A DNA stretch of 64,000 nt from Stenotrophomonas sp. VV52 (lineage in GTDB: Bacteria > Pseudomonadota > Gammaproteobacteria > Xanthomonadales > Xanthomonadaceae), in contig NZ_PKQQ01000014.1 in assembly GCF_002893095.1 (NCBI RefSeq), positions 35,004 through 99,003 of the forward strand, read 5' to 3'. Each line of letters starts with the position of its first letter. The first letter of the stretch is position 1. A program made the position numbers and the translations under genes. Under the pieces are notes generated by a model. It had not been told where the DNA came from, did not search any database, and saw nothing but the letters and a program-made list of their open reading frames with translations. This document shows positions 28,537 through 37,257 of the stretch, in pieces.

Positions 28537-29364
28537 ATGAACACGGGAGTCCCCGCTTTGAAACCCCTGCTGCTCGGACTTGTCATCACCCTGCTGGTCA
28601 GTGCCTGCGCCACCACCACCTCGCCCACCGGGCGACGCCAGATGGTGGGCGGCGTTTCGCAGGCCGAGCTCGACCAGCTTGGTGCCAAGGCATTCGCCGA
28701 AACCAAGCAGAAAGAAAAGATCAGCAGCGACGGCCGCCAGAACGCCTACGTGCAGTGCGTGGTCAACGCGCTGGTTGCGCAGTTGCCGCCTCAATACCAG
28801 GGCGTACGGTGGGAAACCGCCGTGTTCGTCGATGCCGAGCCGAATGCCTTCGCGCTGCCCGGCGGCAAGGTCGGGGTGAACACGGGCATCTTCAGCGTGG
28901 CCAAGAACCAGGACCAGCTCGCGGCCGTGATCGGGCATGAGATCGGCCATGTCATCTCGCGCCACCACGAAGAGCGCCTGACCCGCCAGATGGGGGCGCA
29001 GACCGGCCTGGCCGTGCTCGGCGCGCTGGCCGGCGCGGCCTACGGCGACGGCGCCGCGAGCACCGTCAACCAGCTCGGCGGTGCGGGCGCCCAGGCGGCG
29101 TTCCTGCTGCCCGGCTCGCGCACCCAGGAGAGCGAGGCCGACGTGGTCGGCCAGCGGCTGATGGCCGAGGCGGGCTTCGACCCGGCGCAGGCGGTCAACC
29201 TGTGGCAGAACATGATGGCGGCCAGCGCGGGGCGCTCCCCGCAGTGGCTGTCGACCCACCCCGACCCGGCCAACCGGATCCGCGAACTCCAGCGCGATGC
29301 ACCTGCCTTGACCGGTGTCTTCCAGCAGGCCCAAGCCGCCGGACGGCGCCCGAAGTGCGGGTGA
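28537..29364 (+). CDS. M48-family metallopeptidase lipoprotein
   Basis: A 275-residue predicted lipoprotein with lipobox LLVSACATT near residue 22. The zinc motif HEIGH (IGHEIGHVISRHH, about residues 133-145) and downstream ESEADVVGQRL give the third ligand. The architecture is like E. coli LoiP or the BepA N-terminal domain, which degrade misassembled outer-membrane proteins. ATG 28537 precedes MNTGVPALKPLLLGLV. It lies 50 bp after the CPBP protease gene; the two may share a transcript. The role in outer-membrane quality control is inferred from family. Confidence 0.9.
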   Translation: MNTGVPALKPLLLGLVITLLVSACATTTSPTGRRQMVGGVSQAELDQLGAKAFAETKQKEKISSDGRQNAYVQCVVNALVAQLPPQYQGVRWETAVFVDAEPNAFALPGGKVGVNTGIFSVAKNQDQLAAVIGHEIGHVISRHHEERLTRQMGAQTGLAVLGALAGAAYGDGAASTVNQLGGAGAQAAFLLPGSRTQESEADVVGQRLMAEAGFDPAQAVNLWQNMMAASAGRSPQWLSTHPDPANRIRELQRDAPALTGVFQQAQAAGRRPKCG

Positions 29365-29496
29365 TTCGACTAAAGGATGCTGTGCTGCAGCATCGGAAAC
29401 GATTTCTCACGCTGTCGGTTTCTGATACGTTTGGCGGCTCAGATTTTTCTGACAGTCCGTTTTGATGCCGCCACGGCGGTTTGACCGAGGTGAAAG

Positions 29497-30699
29497 ATGA
29501 TTTTCCGCAACCACAAGCAAGCCGTGCTTACCGTACTCATCGCGACCGCCCTCGGTGGCGTCGTGGTCACCGACGCCGTTGCCCAGAGTCGCAGCAGCGA
29601 CCGCAGCAGCGATCGTCGTGGCAGCAAGAACGAGGCCAAGGCTGAAGCGTTGTACCCCAACGCCACCCGCCAGGAGCCGACCGTCAAGGCTTCGCCGAAG
29701 CTGGGCAAGCAGCTGCAGAAGCTGATCGACAGCTACAACGATCAGAAGTTCCCGGAAACCCTCGCCGCGGCCAATGAAATCCTGGCCAACAACGCTGCCA
29801 ACACCTACGACAAGTCGCTGGCCGCGCAGCTCGCCTCGCAGGCGTCCTACCAGTCCGACGACAACGCCGCTGCCATCGGCTACCTGAAGCAGGTGCTGGA
29901 ATTCAACGGCCTGGACAACAACGGCCACTTCCAGTCGATGCTGATGCTGGGCCAGCTGCAGATCCAGGACGACAAGACCGCCGAAGGCCTGGCCACCCTG
30001 GACAAGTACTTCGCCGAGTCCAAGTCGACCAAGCCGGAAGAGCTGATCATCAAGGGCCAGGCCCTGTACCAGCTCGAGCGCTACCAGGAGGCCATTCCGG
30101 TGATCAAGGCGGCCATCGCCGGCAGCACCGCGCCCAAGGACAACTGGAACCAGCTGCTGATGGCGGCCATGTCCGAAGCCGGCCAGACCGGTGAGGCAGT
30201 CAAGGAAGCCGAAGCGCTGGCGGCCAAGAACCCGAACGACAAGAAGGCCCAGATGAACCTGGCCAGCATGTACCTGCAGGCCGACCAGATGGCCCAGGCC
30301 GCTACGGTCATGGACAAGCTGCTGGCGGCCGGTCAGCTCAGCGAAGAACGTGAGTACAAGCAGGCCTACTCGATCTACGCCAACACCGAAAACCAGGAAA
30401 AGAAAGTCATCCAGGTGATCGATGACGGCCTGGCCAAGGGTGTGCTGAAGCCGGATTACCAGGTGTACCTGGCCCTGGCCCAGGCGAACTATTATCTGGA
30501 CCCGCCGCAGGTGGACAAGGCGATCGACGCGTGGCAGAAGGCTGCCCCGCTTTCCAAGGACGGTGAAACCTACTTGAACCTGGCACGCGTCTTGCATTCT
30601 GAAGGGCGTACCGCAGAGGCCAAGCAGGCCGCCCAGCAGGCGCTGGCGAAGGGTGTGAAGAATCAGGCCGATGCGAAGAAAATCATCAACCTGAAGTAA
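29497..30699 (+). CDS. Periplasmic TPR-repeat protein upstream of tonB
   Basis: A 400-residue protein with signal peptide (MIFRNHKQAVLTVLIATALG...DAVAQS), followed by a basic Ser/Arg stretch. The remainder is alpha-helical with several TPR-like units, for example AAANEILANNAANTYDKSLA, PEELIIKGQALYQLERYQEA, and the C-terminal YLNLARVLHSEGRTAEAKQA. It is probably a scaffold in the periplasm. It sits directly before tonB-exbB-exbD1-exbD2, suggesting a role with the TonB machinery (inference). The GAGG ribosome-binding site lies about 9 bp before ATG. Confidence 0.85.
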   Translation: MIFRNHKQAVLTVLIATALGGVVVTDAVAQSRSSDRSSDRRGSKNEAKAEALYPNATRQEPTVKASPKLGKQLQKLIDSYNDQKFPETLAAANEILANNAANTYDKSLAAQLASQASYQSDDNAAAIGYLKQVLEFNGLDNNGHFQSMLMLGQLQIQDDKTAEGLATLDKYFAESKSTKPEELIIKGQALYQLERYQEAIPVIKAAIAGSTAPKDNWNQLLMAAMSEAGQTGEAVKEAEALAAKNPNDKKAQMNLASMYLQADQMAQAATVMDKLLAAGQLSEEREYKQAYSIYANTENQEKKVIQVIDDGLAKGVLKPDYQVYLALAQANYYLDPPQVDKAIDAWQKAAPLSKDGETYLNLARVLHSEGRTAEAKQAAQQALAKGVKNQADAKKIINLK

Positions 30700-30718
30700 G
30701 TAGGAATAACGCCTGAAC

Positions 30719-30741
30719 GCCTGCGCCAGTGATGCGCAGGC
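30719..30741. repeat. GC-rich hairpin between TPR gene and tonB
   Basis: GCCTGCGC - CAGTGAT - GCGCAGGC, a perfect 8-bp stem 20 bp after the TPR-gene stop. It lacks a T-run, so it is either a weak terminator or an mRNA 3'-end stabiliser. Confidence 0.6.
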
Positions 30742-30843
30742 GCTCAGGATTGGTATAAGCTTGGAGGTTCCTGCGGTGTCATGCACCGCTGATCATGGGT
30801 TACCTGCCCCGGGTACCCGGCCCCACTAATGAGCTCTTGGCGC

Positions 30844-31512
30844 ATGACGGAACAACTAGTCGTTCACAGGTACGAACAACGCGATGACACCGGCCTCAGC
30901 TGGCCGCGCATCGTGGGTATCGCCTTTGTAATCGCATTGCATCTCGCCGCCCTGATGCTGCTCCTCATTCCTGCCGTGGCCCCCAAGGCCGTCGCGGAAA
31001 AGGAACGCAACATCATGGTGACCCTGGTCGACGCTCCGCCGCCGCCCCCACCGCCGCCGCCGCCGCCGCCGCCGACCGAACAGCCGCCGCCGCCGGTGAA
31101 GAACCTGTCGCCGCCGAAGCCCTCGCCGGTGCCGCCGCCGCCGCAGGCGCCGGTGATCGACGTGCCGGAGCCGCGCCCGAACGACATCGTCACGCCGCCG
31201 AGCCCGCCGAGCCCGCCGCAGCCGCCCAGCTCCATCGAGGCCAGCGTCGATATCTCGTCGAAGGCCATGAATCCCCCGCGTTACCCGCCGGCCGCGTTCC
31301 GCGCAGGTATCCAGGGTGAAGTCATCCTGATCATTGATGTCGATGCCAATGGCAACGTCACCAATGTGACGGTCGAAAAGTCCAGCCGTAACCGCGATCT
31401 GGACCGTGCCGCGATGGAAGCCGCCCGCAAATGGCGCTTTAACGCTGCCGAATCGGGCGGGAAGAAAGCTGCAGGTCGCGTCCGCGTCCCGGTCAACTTT
31501 GCGCTGAATTGA
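30844..31512 (+). CDS. tonB: Energy transducer TonB
   Basis: A 222-residue TonB. The N-terminal membrane anchor spans about residues 24-44 (VGIAFVIALHLAALMLLLIP). A long proline-rich spacer follows (about 60-125; one run has about ten consecutive prolines), then the C-terminal TonB domain (YPPAAFRAGIQGEVILIIDV, ending RKWRFNAAESGG). It carries proton-motive energy from ExbB/ExbD to outer-membrane TonB-dependent receptors. ATG 30844 (MTEQLVVHR) matches Xanthomonas TonB starts; ATG 30829 is five codons upstream. Confidence 0.95.
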   Translation: MTEQLVVHRYEQRDDTGLSWPRIVGIAFVIALHLAALMLLLIPAVAPKAVAEKERNIMVTLVDAPPPPPPPPPPPPPTEQPPPPVKNLSPPKPSPVPPPPQAPVIDVPEPRPNDIVTPPSPPSPPQPPSSIEASVDISSKAMNPPRYPPAAFRAGIQGEVILIIDVDANGNVTNVTVEKSSRNRDLDRAAMEAARKWRFNAAESGGKKAAGRVRVPVNFALN

Positions 31513-31594
31513 TGGGTCGGGTGGCCAATGCCACCCACCCCTCACTCGAAACTAGCTACAACATTCATCACCACACACAACAAAGGTAAGCGTC

Positions 31595-32356
31595 ATGCTG
31601 CAGGAACTCTTCATCGCCGCTGCTGCCGGGGGCAACCCGTCGAATGCCCTCTCGCAGATGGGCTTCGAGCATCTGATCCACGAAATGACCTCCAAGCCGG
31701 GCGACTTCGCCGTCTCCTGGGTCGTGCTTCTGACCCTGGTGATCATGTCGGCCATGTCCTGGTACTGGACCGTCATCAACATCTTCCGCGCCACCCGTCT
31801 GAAGAGCGCTGCTGACAAGGTCGTGAGCCTGTTCTGGGATACCCCGAACGCCCAGGACGCCATCCGTGCGATGGAAGAGCAGCCGGCTTCCGAGCCGTTC
31901 TCGAAGATCGCCCTGGACGCTGCGCAGGCTGCTGCCCACCACCAGCGTGCCGAAGGCGGCGCCACCGGTGGCCTGGGTGAAAACCTGAGCCGTTCGGAGT
32001 TCGTCGACCGCGCCCTGCGCCAGGCCGTGACCCGCGAAAGCAACAACCTGCAGTCGGGCATGACCCTGCTGGCCACCGTCGGCGCAACCGCTCCGTTCGT
32101 CGGTCTGCTCGGCACCGTGTGGGGCATCTACGGCGCGCTGATCAAGATCGGTGCAACCGGTTCCGCCTCGATCGACGCCGTTGCCGGCCCGGTGGGTGAA
32201 GCCCTGATCATGACCGCCATCGGTCTGTTCGTGGCAATCCCGGCCGTGTTCGCCTTCAACTTCTTCAGCAAGATCAACAGCGCCACGATCAGCAAGTTCG
32301 ATACGTTCGCTCACGACCTGCACGACTTCTTCGCCACCGGTTCGCGCGTCCGCTAA
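31595..32356 (+). CDS. exbB: Biopolymer transport protein ExbB
   Basis: A 253-residue inner-membrane proton-channel subunit of the TonB complex. Three membrane segments are evident: near residues 44-62, then the conserved ATVGATAPFVGLLGTVWGIYG and AVAGPVGEALIMTAIGLFVA. It forms the pentamer around ExbD. AAAGG lies about 10 bp before ATG. It follows tonB by 82 bp, in the order tonB-exbB-exbD1-exbD2 known from Xanthomonas campestris. Confidence 0.96.
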   Translation: MLQELFIAAAAGGNPSNALSQMGFEHLIHEMTSKPGDFAVSWVVLLTLVIMSAMSWYWTVINIFRATRLKSAADKVVSLFWDTPNAQDAIRAMEEQPASEPFSKIALDAAQAAAHHQRAEGGATGGLGENLSRSEFVDRALRQAVTRESNNLQSGMTLLATVGATAPFVGLLGTVWGIYGALIKIGATGSASIDAVAGPVGEALIMTAIGLFVAIPAVFAFNFFSKINSATISKFDTFAHDLHDFFATGSRVR

Positions 32357-32413
32357 TTGCGACGCGCTGTACCCAGCGAGAACGTAGTCAACACGATCTA
32401 GACGGAGCCCGTT

Positions 32414-32839
32414 ATGGCTTTCAGTAGTGGTAACAGCGGCGGCCCCATGGCCGACATCAACGTGACGCCCCTCGTGGACGTGATGCTGGTGCTGCTGATC
32501 ATTTTCATCATCACGGCGCCCCTGATGTCCCACAAGGTCAAGGTCGAACTGCCCGAGGCCAACCTGGTGCAGAATCCGGAAGATGCGGCCGACCGCAAGG
32601 GTCCGATCACCCTGGCAGTCAAGGAAGACGGCTCGATCTACTGGAACGACGAAGAGATCGACAAGCAGACTCTCGAGTCGCGCCTGGCGACCGCCGCCCA
32701 GCAGACCCCCCAGCCCCCGCTCAATCTGCGTGGTGACCGCACCACCAAGATGCGTGTCATCAACGAGATGACCAAGATCGCGCAGGAGCAGGGCATGCTC
32801 GACGTTGGCTTCGTTGCCACCAAAGAGAAGGGGCAGTAA
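32414..32839 (+). CDS. exbD1: Biopolymer transport protein ExbD (first copy)
   Basis: A 141-residue single-pass protein. The membrane helix [20 protein letters not shown] (about residues 19-38) contains the essential Asp of ExbD/TolR. A periplasmic domain follows (ITLAVKEDGSIYWND...). It works with ExbB and TonB. Three bases separate it from the second exbD, whose first 40 residues are nearly the same, indicating tandem duplication. Confidence 0.95.
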   Translation: MAFSSGNSGGPMADINVTPLVDVMLVLLIIFIITAPLMSHKVKVELPEANLVQNPEDAADRKGPITLAVKEDGSIYWNDEEIDKQTLESRLATAAQQTPQPPLNLRGDRTTKMRVINEMTKIAQEQGMLDVGFVATKEKGQ

Positions 32840-32842
32840 GCC

Positions 32843-33259
32843 ATGGCATTCAGTTCTGGTGGTGGCAAGGGCCCAATGGCCGACATCAACGTTACGCCCC
32901 TCGTGGACGTGATGCTGGTGCTGTTGATCATCTTCATCGTTACCGCGCCGATCATGACGTACCCGATCGCCGTGGACCTGCCGCAGCGCGTGCTCAACCC
33001 ACCGCCGCAGCTGGTCGAGCCGCCGCCGCCGATCGAGCTGCGGGTGGACGCCAGCAACCAGGTGTTCTGGAACAACAGCCCGGTTGCAGTGGGCGAACTC
33101 CAGCAGCGCATGGAGCAGGAAGTGCAGCGTGACCCGACCAACCAGCCCGAGCTGCGCATCGACGCCAGCCCGGACTCCGAGTACGACGTGATGGCCAAGG
33201 TCCTGGCCGCCGCGAAGAACGCGCAGATGAAGAAGATCGGGTTCCAGCAGCAGCAGTAA
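32843..33259 (+). CDS. exbD2: Biopolymer transport protein ExbD (second copy)
   Basis: A 138-residue paralogue of ExbD1. The N-terminus and helix ([20 protein letters not shown]) are almost identical, while the periplasmic domain has diverged (a Pro-rich [19 protein letters not shown]). In X. campestris pv. campestris exbD2 is dispensable for iron uptake but needed for plant responses and pectin-related traits; that role is not shown here. A strong terminator follows. Confidence 0.95.
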   Translation: MAFSSGGGKGPMADINVTPLVDVMLVLLIIFIVTAPIMTYPIAVDLPQRVLNPPPQLVEPPPPIELRVDASNQVFWNNSPVAVGELQQRMEQEVQRDPTNQPELRIDASPDSEYDVMAKVLAAAKNAQMKKIGFQQQQ

Positions 33260-33291
33260 TACGCAACACCAAGTCATGACGCGACTGGAAG

Positions 33292-33320
33292 GCGCCCCTG
33301 GAAACAGGGGCGCTTTTTTT
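33292..33320 (+). terminator. Intrinsic terminator of the tonB-exbB-exbD1-exbD2 operon
   Basis: GCGCCCCTG - GAAA - CAGGGGCGC followed by seven T residues: a perfect 9-bp stem with a GNRA-like tetraloop. Confidence 0.95.
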
Positions 33321-33360
33321 GTGCGCGCACCGGACACCCGCGTCCGGCTATGATCCGCGC

Positions 33361-34830
33361 ATGCTTGCCACCTACCCCGCACTGGCCGACTGGCTCCACT
33401 GGATGGATGCGATTCCGCACCTGCGTCCGCTGATGATCGCCGCGTACGTGCTGTACCTGCTGTGGCTCATCGGCTGGATCATGCTGCAGAAGCGCGAGCC
33501 GGTGGCCACGCTCAGCTGGATCCTGTCGCTGGCGGCCCTGCCCTACCTGGGACTCTTCATCTACTACCTGCTGGGTCCGCAGAAAGTGAAGCGCCAGCGC
33601 CTGCGGCGCGGCCGTGCGCGCTCGGGCATGGAGCACTACAACAGCGTGTGCCCACCCGATGCCGATTGCACCGAGCTGGCCAAGATCGGCCAGGCCACCA
33701 CCGGGCTCGCGCCGAGTTCGGCTACCGAAGTGGAATGGCTGGTCGACGGCGCGCAGACCTACGCCGCGCTGTTGAAGGCGGTGGCGCAGGCGCGCGACCA
33801 CCTGCATGTGGAGTACTACATCTTCAACCCCGACCACGCCGGCACCGCGCTGCGCGATGCACTGGTCGAACGCGCCCGCGCCGGTGTGCGCGTGCGGCTG
33901 CTGCTGGATGCGGTCGGGTCGTCGGCGATCCGCAAGCGCTTCCTCAAACCGCTGCTCGACGCGGGCGCGGAAGTGGCGTGGTTCCACCCGCGGCAGCTGC
34001 TCAAGCCGTTCAAGCGGCCGTGGATGAACATGCGCACGCACCGCAAGCTGGTGGTCATCGACGGCCGTGTTGCCTTCACCGGTGGCATCAACATCACCGA
34101 CGAGGAAGACGAAAGCCGCAACCCGAGTGCCTACCGCGACCTGCACATGCGCCTGGCCGGGCACGTGGTGCGCAGCCTGCAGCTGGTGTTCGTCGAAGAC
34201 TGGATCTACGCCACCGGCGAGCCCAAGGCACGCTTCAACATCGCGCAGCTGTGGCCCAACGACATGCCGGCGCGGCAGGACGGTGCCATCACCACCCAGG
34301 TGCTGGTGTCCGGCCCGGATTCCTCGTGGGAAACCATCCATCGCCTGCAGGTTGCCGCCATCCACGAAGCGCGCGAACGAGTGTGGCTGGTGACCCCGTA
34401 CTTCGTACCGGGCGAAGCCGCGCGCATGGCGCTGACCTCGGCAGCGCTCGGTGGCCTGGACGTGCGCCTGCTGGTGCCGAAGATGAGCGACTCCTGGTTC
34501 GTTACCCAGGCCGCGCGCTCCTATTTCGACGAGCTGCTGCAGGCCGGGGTGAAGATCTACGAGTACGGCCCGCGCATGCTGCACACCAAGGCCTTCATCG
34601 CCGACCACGATGTGTGCATCGCCGGCAGCGCCAACTTCGACCACCGCAGCTTCCGGCTCAACTTCGAGCTTTCGATGATGATCAGCAACGAGGCCTGCGT
34701 GGCCGAGCTGGAGAAGATCCTGATCGCCGAGTTCGCCGCTTCCAGCCCGGTCCGCAACGACCGTCGCCGCTCGCTGTGGCTGCACCGGGTCCCCGAGGCC
34801 TTCGCCCGCCTCGCCTCGCCGCTGCTGTAG
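33361..34830 (+). CDS. cls: Cardiolipin synthase (phospholipase D family)
   Basis: A 489-residue inner-membrane enzyme that joins two phosphatidylglycerols to form cardiolipin. Two N-terminal membrane helices (about residues 20-75, including LPYLGLFIYYLLGPQKVKR) are followed by two PLD (HKD) motifs: HRKLVVIDGRVAFTGG (about 229-244) and HTKAFIADHDVCIAGSAN (about 409-426). Size and layout match ClsA. The start is ATG 33361, 41 bp after the exb terminator. Confidence 0.94.
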   Translation: MLATYPALADWLHWMDAIPHLRPLMIAAYVLYLLWLIGWIMLQKREPVATLSWILSLAALPYLGLFIYYLLGPQKVKRQRLRRGRARSGMEHYNSVCPPDADCTELAKIGQATTGLAPSSATEVEWLVDGAQTYAALLKAVAQARDHLHVEYYIFNPDHAGTALRDALVERARAGVRVRLLLDAVGSSAIRKRFLKPLLDAGAEVAWFHPRQLLKPFKRPWMNMRTHRKLVVIDGRVAFTGGINITDEEDESRNPSAYRDLHMRLAGHVVRSLQLVFVEDWIYATGEPKARFNIAQLWPNDMPARQDGAITTQVLVSGPDSSWETIHRLQVAAIHEARERVWLVTPYFVPGEAARMALTSAALGGLDVRLLVPKMSDSWFVTQAARSYFDELLQAGVKIYEYGPRMLHTKAFIADHDVCIAGSANFDHRSFRLNFELSMMISNEACVAELEKILIAEFAASSPVRNDRRRSLWLHRVPEAFARLASPLL

Positions 34831-34897
34831 GCACCGCCACGTGGAACCGGGCCCGGCAGCGGCGCTACACTGGCGCGGTCAACCGGGGAGAATGACA

Positions 34898-35176
34898 ATG
34901 TATTGGCTGTTCATGCTGCTGGCGATCGGCTGCTTCGCCTTCGCCGTCAAAACGCCCTCGACCGGGCTGATGATGCTTTCACTGTTCGGCGCCCTGCTGT
35001 TCCTGCTGGCCTGGGTCCGCGGCCGCTATGTCGCCACCTTCGGCGGAAGCCAGCGCGACACCGGCAGCGAGATCTACAACGCCATCGACCCCACCGAACT
35101 GCGCCGGTTGCGCGAGCAGGCGCAGGCCCGCCGCGACGCCGAACGCGACCCGAACGACCTGCCCCCGAGCCCATGA
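34898..35176 (+). CDS. Small two-helix membrane protein of unknown function
   Basis: A 92-residue protein with two N-terminal hydrophobic segments ([34 protein letters not shown]), then a charged tail with [20 protein letters not shown], probably a cytosolic helix. I do not recognise a named family. GGGGAG lies 7 bp before ATG 34898. Its stop overlaps the pdxJ start (ATGA), so the two are translationally coupled. Confidence 0.8.
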   Translation: MYWLFMLLAIGCFAFAVKTPSTGLMMLSLFGALLFLLAWVRGRYVATFGGSQRDTGSEIYNAIDPTELRRLREQAQARRDAERDPNDLPPSP

Positions 35177-35916
35177 CCCAGCTCAGCGTCAACGTGAACA
35201 AGATCGCCGTCCTGCGTAACTCGCGGGGCGGCCACGACCCGGATGTAGTGCGGGCCGCGACCGCCTGCCTGGACGCCGGGGCGCATGGCATCACCGTGCA
35301 CCCGCGGCCGGACCGCCGGCACATCCACGCCGAGGACGTGATCGCGTTGTCCGCACTGACCCGCGCCCGTCGGGTGGAATTCAACATCGAAGGCAACCCG
35401 TTCGCGCCGCCTCGCCCGGGCTATCCCGGCCTGCTCCCGCTGTGCGAGCAGACCCGCCCGGCGCAGGCCACCCTGGTGCCGGACGGCGATGGCCAGCTCA
35501 CCTCCGATCACGGCTTCGACTTCGGCCGCGATGCCGAGCGGCTGCGCCCGCTGATTGCCGAACTCAAGTCGTACGGCTGCCGGGTCAGCCTGTTCGTCGA
35601 CGCCGGTAACCCGGACATCGCGCAGGCGGCCGCGATCGGCGCCGACCGTATCGAGCTCTACACCGGCCCGTACGCCGAAGCCCACGCGGCGGGCGATGCC
35701 GCGGTGATGCTGGCGCTGTTCGCCGAGGCCGCCCGTACGGCCCAAGCGGCAGGGTTGGGAGTGAATGCAGGGCACGATCTTTCGCAGGACAACCTGCGGG
35801 ACTTCCTGCAGGCGGTCCCGGACGTGCTGGAGGTTTCCATTGGGCATGCGCTGATCGGGGAGGCGCTGTATGCCGGGCTGGGCGCTACTGTGAAGCGGTA
35901 TCTCGAGCTGGTTTGA
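35173..35916 (+). CDS. pdxJ: Pyridoxine 5'-phosphate synthase
   Basis: A 247-residue TIM-barrel enzyme that condenses 1-deoxy-D-xylulose 5-phosphate and 3-amino-2-oxopropyl phosphate into pyridoxine 5'-phosphate (vitamin B6). Family motifs: [49 protein letters not shown], and [14 protein letters not shown]. The ATG overlaps the preceding stop. It is the last intact core gene before the island-disrupted locus. Confidence 0.96.
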   Translation: MTQLSVNVNKIAVLRNSRGGHDPDVVRAATACLDAGAHGITVHPRPDRRHIHAEDVIALSALTRARRVEFNIEGNPFAPPRPGYPGLLPLCEQTRPAQATLVPDGDGQLTSDHGFDFGRDAERLRPLIAELKSYGCRVSLFVDAGNPDIAQAAAIGADRIELYTGPYAEAHAAGDAAVMLALFAEAARTAQAAGLGVNAGHDLSQDNLRDFLQAVPDVLEVSIGHALIGEALYAGLGATVKRYLELV

Positions 35917-36014
35917 GAAAAATCCCTTCTTGTAGATAACCATGGGGAGAAACCCCAACCGGTTCATCCAGAAGCCAGACAGCACAACGCTTCCCCTTCC
36001 AAACACCCCTGTGG

Positions 36015-36029
36015 TTAGTAATACTACTA
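36015..36029. promoter_or_regulatory. Predicted LexA (SOS) box upstream of the disrupted radical SAM gene
   Basis: TTAG-TAATAC-TACTA exactly fits TTAG-N6-TACTA, the LexA site described in Xylella/Xanthomonadales. It lies 83 bp before the start of the truncated gene. A nearly identical site with shared flank (CCTGTGGTTAG) lies before the island's gene copy. Confidence 0.75.
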
Positions 36030-36112
36030 ACCCATGGACACCCGGTCTCCGCCCGCTCCCTCCGCCCAGACGTCTCATTCAATGAGACGCCCCAGCCCTA
36101 CCCTGTAACCAC

Positions 36113-36364
36113 ATGGGTATCGCAATCAAAGGCCGCGGCTCCACCACGCACCTCGCAGGCCGCTTCGAGGTCACCGTCAGCGAGGCCATCGACGACGGCT
36201 GGGAACCGGACACCGGCGAAGAATTCGCCGCCCCGCGCCTGCGCACTGAAGTCCGTGCCGAAACCGCGCGCAGCATCATCAGCCGTAACAAGTCCCCCGA
36301 CGTAGGCTTCAGCCAATCGGTGAATCCCTATCGCGGTTGCGAGCACGGTATCAATACCCCCTGA
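36113..36364 (+). pseudogene. 5' fragment of PA0069-family radical SAM gene, cut by the genomic island
   Basis: The host gene starts [20 protein letters not shown] and runs in frame to [10 protein letters not shown] (about base 36348). It then reads four foreign codons (I-N-T-P) and stops. The break falls after the first cysteine of the C-x3-C-x2-C cluster that binds the 4Fe-4S/SAM centre, so this fragment cannot work. The remainder of the gene is at 60876-61730 on the same strand. The family is related to spore-photoproduct-lyase-like radical SAM enzymes; the actual reaction is unknown. Confidence 0.93.
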
Positions 36365-36508
36365 TTGTTCACTAGATAAATCCATATAGATCAACAGGTT
36401 AGAGAATAATCAGTAAACACATTGCTATCGGCACAATCCCCCGCGCAGTGCCGGCCAAACACGCCCATCCTGGAGAGGTTGGCCAACCTTCGTGGTCTGC
36501 AAAGAGTG

Positions 36509-36733
36509 TTAGAGCCCTGCGGCGCGCAGCAGGGCCGACATCGAGGTACCCATGCCTTTAGCAACTCGCTCCAAGGTAGCGAGAGTGAGGTTCTTTTCGC
36601 CACGCTCGATCTTGCTGTAGTAGGCGCGGTGCATCTGGATGTGGTCAGCAAAGGCTTCTTGGCTGACACCCAGATCAATGCGATGCGCGCGGATCACATC
36701 TGCAAGTTTCGCTTGGTTCGTATGCTCGACCAT
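36509..36733 (-). CDS. Small XRE-family transcriptional regulator
   Basis: A 74-residue protein made almost only of a Cro/C1-type helix-turn-helix: LADVIRAHRIDLGVSQEAFA, then HRAYYSKIERGEKNLTLATL and a final helix GMGTSMSALLRAAGL. ATG at 36733. It is the first gene at the left end of the island and is divergent from the 111-residue gene at 36814. The 80-bp gap holds nested palindromes that look like its operator. It probably represses itself and the neighbour (inference). Confidence 0.88.
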   Translation of the reverse strand: MVEHTNQAKLADVIRAHRIDLGVSQEAFADHIQMHRAYYSKIERGEKNLTLATLERVAKGMGTSMSALLRAAGL

Positions 36734-36753
36734 ACGAAGCAGCTTGTGGTTCC

Positions 36754-36800
36754 AGTACTTTAAAGACTACGCCTCTAAAGGTAGTCTACTTATAAGTACT
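36754..36800. promoter_or_regulatory. Nested palindromic operator between divergent XRE gene and 36814 gene
   Basis: Two inverted repeats are nested: AGTACTT (36754-36760) with AAGTACT (36794-36800), and AGACTAC (36764-36770) with GTAGTCT (36781-36787). They are centred between the divergent starts and are the natural binding sites for the XRE protein. Confidence 0.7.
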
Positions 36801-36813
36801 AATTGCATCTCCC

Positions 36814-37149
36814 ATGAACTTTTACCTCGTATGTCCGGAACTGGAGTTCACTCTTGAGCTTCCCTTTTCTCCCATGGGCAGGGAGCAGGTCGCTATGCAG
36901 ATGCGTCGAATGCAAGAAGAGGAAGGGCAAGCAAGAGGCTTTGAGTACCGCCTGGCAGAAGAGCTCTCAAAGCTCATCCCCCAGCTAACGGATTGGGACA
37001 TCAAGCCGCCCACGGGTGCACAGATGGCATATGCGACTTCGCTCTGCGCACAGTTGGGCATTCCACTGCCTGCAGCAACACGTCGATCGCGGGCATTGAT
37101 GCAGATCTTCTTGGCGGAAGCCAAAGCGCTCCATGGCCAACGCAGCTGA
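36814..37149 (+). CDS. Hypothetical protein divergent from XRE regulator
   Basis: A 111-residue soluble protein I do not recognise. The centre is helical and charged (REQVAMQMRRMQEEEGQARG). The C-terminal 45 residues (PPTGAQMAYATSLCAQLGIP, then a basic helix) resemble the short helical unit found at the end of several uncharacterised phage- and plasmid-type proteins. No membrane segment or signal is seen. Its start faces the nested palindromes. It is likely controlled by the XRE protein. Function unknown. Confidence 0.72.
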   Translation: MNFYLVCPELEFTLELPFSPMGREQVAMQMRRMQEEEGQARGFEYRLAEELSKLIPQLTDWDIKPPTGAQMAYATSLCAQLGIPLPAATRRSRALMQIFLAEAKALHGQRS

Positions 37150-37257
37150 TAAAGGCCTTGCCAGCCGAAGCTGTGGATAAGCCTGGGCAGAACCTACTCG
37201 CCAAACGACCGTATGGCCTACAGCTAGCTGAATTTCACGGTGTTGCGGCGCCTGTGG

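Noticed and set aside
34834..34849. CCACGTGGAACC near the end of the cardiolipin synthase gene, resembling parS
   Set aside because: Only the core and right half match; the left arm has four mismatches.
37172..37180. Perfect DnaA box TGTGGATAA inside the island
   Set aside because: Single site far from the origin; one chance occurrence of a 9-mer in 64 kb on two strands is not surprising.
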